Shown here: in pieces, positions 61,232-64,000 of the stretch
Layout: every line of letters starts with the position of its first letter
Numbering within the stretch: the first letter of the stretch is position 1
DNA from: Streptomyces sp. NBC_01431
GTDB lineage: Bacteria; Actinomycetota; Actinomycetes; Streptomycetales; Streptomycetaceae
NCBI RefSeq assembly: GCF_036231355.1
Contig: NZ_CP109496.1
Coordinates: 6,634,001 to 6,698,000 of the forward strand
Direction: 5' to 3'
Length of the DNA: 64,000 bases
Program-made: the position numbers and the translations under genes
Notes under the pieces: generated by a model
The model's database searches: none
What the model saw: the letters and a program-made list of their open reading frames with translations, nothing else
Told to the model about the DNA's origin: nothing

Positions 61232-62257
61232 GTGTCTGCAATGTCGGCGGGTCGGTCAGCCCTGCGGATGGGACCCGCGGAGCTGGTGCAGGCGGCGGCC
61301 ATGGCCCGCCGCTTCTACCTGGAGGGGAAGTCCAAGATCCAGATCGCCGAGGAGTTCGGCGTGAGCCGCTTCAAGGTGGCCCGGGTCCTGGAGACCGCCC
61401 TGGAGCGTGATCTCGTACGGATCGAGATCCGCGTCCCCGCCGAACTGGACGCGGAGCGCTCCGACGCGCTGCGGGCCCGGTACGGACTGCGGCACGCGGT
61501 GGTGGTGGAATCCCCGGCGGAGGGCGAGGAGACCTCGCCCGACCCCGAGAACCTCGGCGAGGTCGCCGCCGACCTGCTCGGCGAGCTGGTCAGCGAGGGC
61601 GATGTGCTCGGCCTCGCCTGGGGCCGCTCCACCATCCACATGGCCGCGGCCCTCGACCGGCTGCCGCCCTGCACCGTCGTCCAGCTGACCGGTGTCTACG
61701 ACGCGGGCACCGCCGAGCGCGGCTCCGTCGAGGCGGTCCGCCGGGCCGCCCAGGTCTCCGGCGGCGAGGCGCACCCCATCTACGCCCCGATGCTGCTGCC
61801 CGACCCCGCCACGGCCGCGGCCCTGCGCAACCAGACCGGGATCGCCCGCGCCTTCGAGTACTTCGACAAGGTCACCGTCGCCGCGGTGTCCATCGGATCG
61901 TGGGAGCCCGGCATCTCCACCGTGCACGACATGCTGAGCGACGAGGAGCGGGCGCACTACGCCTCGCTCGGTGTCGCCGCCGAGATGTCCGCCCACCTCT
62001 TCGACGCCCAGGGGCGCCGGGTCGGGCGCGATCTGGGCGAGCGCTGCATCACCGTCGAGGCCGACCGGCTTCGCCGGATCCCGGAGGTCGTCGCGATCGC
62101 GGGCGGCCAGCGCAAGGCGTCCGCGATCGACGCGGTCCTGCGGTCCGGGCTCGTGACGAGCCTGGTCACGGACACGGCCGCGGCGGACTTCCTCCTCAAC
62201 GAGACCGGCCCCCAGCCCCGGCCCGCGCTGGACCGCGCGGACCCGGACGGGGTCTGA
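61232..62257 (+). CDS. SorC/DeoR-type sugar-binding transcriptional regulator
   Basis: This 341-aa protein has an N-terminal helix-turn-helix at ~33-55 (KSKIQIAEEFGVSRFKVARVL) and a C-terminal sugar-phosphate-binding SorC domain (GDVLGLAWGRSTIHMAAAL; ITVEADRLRRIPEVVAIAGG). Such proteins are released from DNA by a phosphorylated sugar. Its position after rpe suggests a pentose-related effector, but that is inference. The GTG at 61232 with AGGAG six bases upstream is preferred to GTG 61208, which lies inside the tandem repeat. Confidence 0.9.
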   Translation: MSAMSAGRSALRMGPAELVQAAAMARRFYLEGKSKIQIAEEFGVSRFKVARVLETALERDLVRIEIRVPAELDAERSDALRARYGLRHAVVVESPAEGEETSPDPENLGEVAADLLGELVSEGDVLGLAWGRSTIHMAAALDRLPPCTVVQLTGVYDAGTAERGSVEAVRRAAQVSGGEAHPIYAPMLLPDPATAAALRNQTGIARAFEYFDKVTVAAVSIGSWEPGISTVHDMLSDEERAHYASLGVAAEMSAHLFDAQGRRVGRDLGERCITVEADRLRRIPEVVAIAGGQRKASAIDAVLRSGLVTSLVTDTAAADFLLNETGPQPRPALDRADPDGV

Positions 62258-62276
62258 CCACCCGCACGGGGCGGGG

Positions 62277-63362
62277 TCAGTACAGCCGCTCCGCGTTTTC
62301 CGCGGACACGAGGCGGGCCACCCGCCCGGCGTCCTCGGCCGACCAACTCCCGGACGCGGTCCACCCGTTGAGGAGCCGGTCCAGGGCGTCCTGGTAGAGA
62401 CGGGCGCCCACCACGTACAGCTCGGCCAGACCGTAGGCGTCCGTCGAGAAGAGCAGCTTGCCGAACGGGGCCAGTTCGAGGAACTCGGCGAGCACCGCCC
62501 CGGCGCGCGCCCCGGTGTGCGAGAGCGAGAGGCCCACGTCCGCGTACACATGCGGATACACCTGCGCCAGATAGCCCGCGCCGCGGTGGTACGGGTAGCC
62601 GTGCAGCAGGACCAGGCGGCAGCCCGTCGGTCGGACGGCCCGGATGAAATCGGTGAGCAGCAGCGGATCGCAGCGGTGCAGCCGCAGATCGGGGTCGCCG
62701 AACCCGGTGTGCAACTGGAGCGGCAGCCCCGTCGCCGCCGCCGACCACAGCAGATGGCGTAGCAGCACGGGATCGGTGAGCCGGCCCGCACCGGCCGCCA
62801 GCCAGGCGGCGGTGGCGGCGCGGAGCTCGGCCGGGCCCGGCGGCTCGGGGGCGAGATCCAGGCCATGGCGGTAGCCGGCGACCGATTTGAAGCCCGCCGC
62901 CGTGCGGGCGGCCGCCCCGACGGCGTCGGCGAGGGCCACCAGGAACTGGTCCGGATCCGGCGTCGCCTCGGCGGCGATGGTTTCCGCCAGGAGTTCCAGG
63001 CGTACGATCTCGCGCGCGGTGGCCCCGCTCAGCTCGGCGAGCTCCGCCGGGCTCGTCAGGTCGCCCGGCAGACCGGTGTCCACCAGGAACGCGGTGATGC
63101 CGCTGGCGCTCAGGAGCAGCTGGTTGGCCTCCCGGGCGCCCACCTCGTGGCGGCGGGCCAGATAGCGCTCCGGCGGGCAGTGCGCTTCCAGACCGAGCAG
63201 CGGCGGGCACCAGCGGCGCACCGCGAAGCCGAGCTGGGTGTCGAAGAAACTGGTGCCGGGCGCGGCCGGGGCGTCCGACTCGGTCAGGAACGACGCGAAG
63301 AGCGCGTCGTCGGGATCGGAGCGCAGCACGCCGTGGCAGTGGTGGTCGACCAGCGGCGGCAT
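62277..63362 (-). CDS. Amidohydrolase family protein paired with a glutamine synthetase-like gene
   Basis: This 361-aa metal-dependent hydrolase has the N-terminal HxH motif in VDHHCHG (H8, H10), LQLHTGFGDPDLRL and LLHGYPYH with further His ligands, and FSTDAYGLAELYV with the late catalytic Asp. Together with the glutamine synthetase-like gene directly upstream (stop and start adjacent, TGAATG), it resembles the two halves of FluG-type proteins. The substrate is unknown; a role in amide or gamma-glutamyl compound turnover is plausible. It converges with the regulator gene at a 19-base gap. Confidence 0.88.
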   Translation of the reverse strand: MPPLVDHHCHGVLRSDPDDALFASFLTESDAPAAPGTSFFDTQLGFAVRRWCPPLLGLEAHCPPERYLARRHEVGAREANQLLLSASGITAFLVDTGLPGDLTSPAELAELSGATAREIVRLELLAETIAAEATPDPDQFLVALADAVGAAARTAAGFKSVAGYRHGLDLAPEPPGPAELRAATAAWLAAGAGRLTDPVLLRHLLWSAAATGLPLQLHTGFGDPDLRLHRCDPLLLTDFIRAVRPTGCRLVLLHGYPYHRGAGYLAQVYPHVYADVGLSLSHTGARAGAVLAEFLELAPFGKLLFSTDAYGLAELYVVGARLYQDALDRLLNGWTASGSWSAEDAGRVARLVSAENAERLY

Positions 63363-64000
63363 TCAGTACCTCCCGCGGGTGGCTTCGGCGATCTCCCGCG
63401 GCGTCAGGCCGTCGAAGAGCTTCGTCTCGGCCTGGCGCACCGCGGTGACCGCCTCGAAGAGCGGATCGCCGAGCGCCTCGCGCAGCACCGCCGATCCGGT
63501 GAAGTGCCCGAGCGCCTCGGGGAGCGAGGAGGGGAGCCTTCGTTGCCCGTGCAGGTGGACGGGGTCGCCCGACACCGGCTCGGGCAGGCGCAGGCCCGCG
63601 TCGATCCCGGCGAGCCCCGCGGCGATCACCGCTCCGGTCACCAGGTACGGGTTGGCGGCCGGGTCGAAGCACTTGACCTCCGCGTTCGCGGCGTCCTCGG
63701 CGCCGGGTGGCCCGGCGATGAAGCGCAGCGCCGCCTCCCGGTTCTCCAGACCCCAGCACTGGAAGGCCCCCGCCCAGCGTGACGGCGCGAGGCGGAGGTA
63801 GCTCGCGGGGGAGGGGGCGCCGATGGCGAGCAGCGCGGGCAGCGCGTCCAGGATCCCGGCGAGGAAGGCCTCGCTGGTCGCGCTCATGTCGAACGGGCCC
63901 TCGCCGCCCCGGCACAGGTTGCGGCCGCCCTGCCAGAGGCTGAGGTGGAGGTGGCCGCCGTTGCCCACCCCGTCGGGGTCGATCACCGGCCCGAACCAGG
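63363..64000 (-). CDS. Glutamine synthetase-like protein, C-terminal part
   Basis: The 3' portion of a type I glutamine synthetase-like gene; the start lies beyond the window. The visible catalytic domain has GNGGHLHLSLW, the ammonia/ATP-site segment ENREAALRF and EVKCFDPAANPYL with the catalytic Glu. It differs from the housekeeping GlnA and pairs with an amidohydrolase, so it may attach glutamate to an amine other than ammonia, as other Streptomyces GlnA-like ligases do. The substrate cannot be inferred here. Confidence 0.9.
   Translation of the reverse strand, partial: WFGPVIDPDGVGNGGHLHLSLWQGGRNLCRGGEGPFDMSATSEAFLAGILDALPALLAIGAPSPASYLRLAPSRWAGAFQCWGLENREAALRFIAGPPGAEDAANAEVKCFDPAANPYLVTGAVIAAGLAGIDAGLRLPEPVSGDPVHLHGQRRLPSSLPEALGHFTGSAVLREALGDPLFEAVTAVRQAETKLFDGLTPREIAEATRGRY

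Overview
The window is a high-GC actinobacterial chromosome segment, almost certainly Streptomyces. The evidence is the GC-biased third codon positions, the many GTG and TTG starts, the ATGA/GTGA stop-start overlaps, a near-identical BldD with its c-di-GMP residues, the actinobacterial integration host factor, and the characteristic order relA, hisS, rpsD, alaS, aro, efp-nusB, bldD, pyr, mihF-gmk-rpoZ-coaBC-metK-priA-fmt. Most of it is conserved core genome, and the start and end of the window cut through genes.

Layout. 1-8.9 kb (+): ruvC(end)-ruvA-ruvB, yajC-secD-secF-apt and relA. 9-11.2 kb (-): a DUF349 protein and a membrane-anchored cyclophilin. 11.3-15.6 kb (+): an MBL hydrolase with hisS, then a VKOR protein and RarA. 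15.6-19.3 kb: a DUF2470 protein with an iron-box-like operator, rpsD, and an opposing STAND/TPR protein. 19.5-29.5 kb (+): a DUF948 protein, a small membrane protein, alaS, ruvX, mltG, then the shikimate genes aroE, aroC, aroK, aroB and aroQ. 29.7-33 kb: a P-loop kinase-like protein, an M24 peptidase homologue with an altered active site, efp and nusB. 33-44 kb: bldD (-) facing away from the pyrimidine operon pyrR-pyrB-pyrC-orf-carA-carB-pyrD-pyrF. 44.4-54.1 kb: mihF, gmk, rpoZ, coaBC, metK, priA, a HTH protein (-), fmt and rsmB. 54.3-60.1 kb: an accessory four-gene unit. 60.4-64 kb: rpe, a SorC-type regulator, and an amidohydrolase with a glutamine synthetase-like gene (-) that runs off the end.

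The accessory unit at 54353-60148 is the most unusual part. Four genes are joined by 4-base stop-start overlaps. They encode a small membrane protein, a protein of unknown fold, a 1155-residue protein, and a putative lipoprotein with a streptogramin-lyase-like propeller. In the large protein I read a Lon-like (S16) Ser-Lys protease domain, one membrane segment and a C-terminal WD40-type propeller, with no visible P-loop. It carries the only in-frame TTA (bldA-type) codon I noticed in the window.

The core genes link growth control (RelA, the omega subunit, mIHF, BldD) to nucleotide synthesis (apt, pyr, gmk), aromatic amino acid synthesis, translation (hisS, alaS, efp, rpsD, fmt) and DNA maintenance (ruvABC, rarA, priA). 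Strong perfect hairpins mark most operon ends. No tRNA, rRNA, insertion sequence or CRISPR array was seen.
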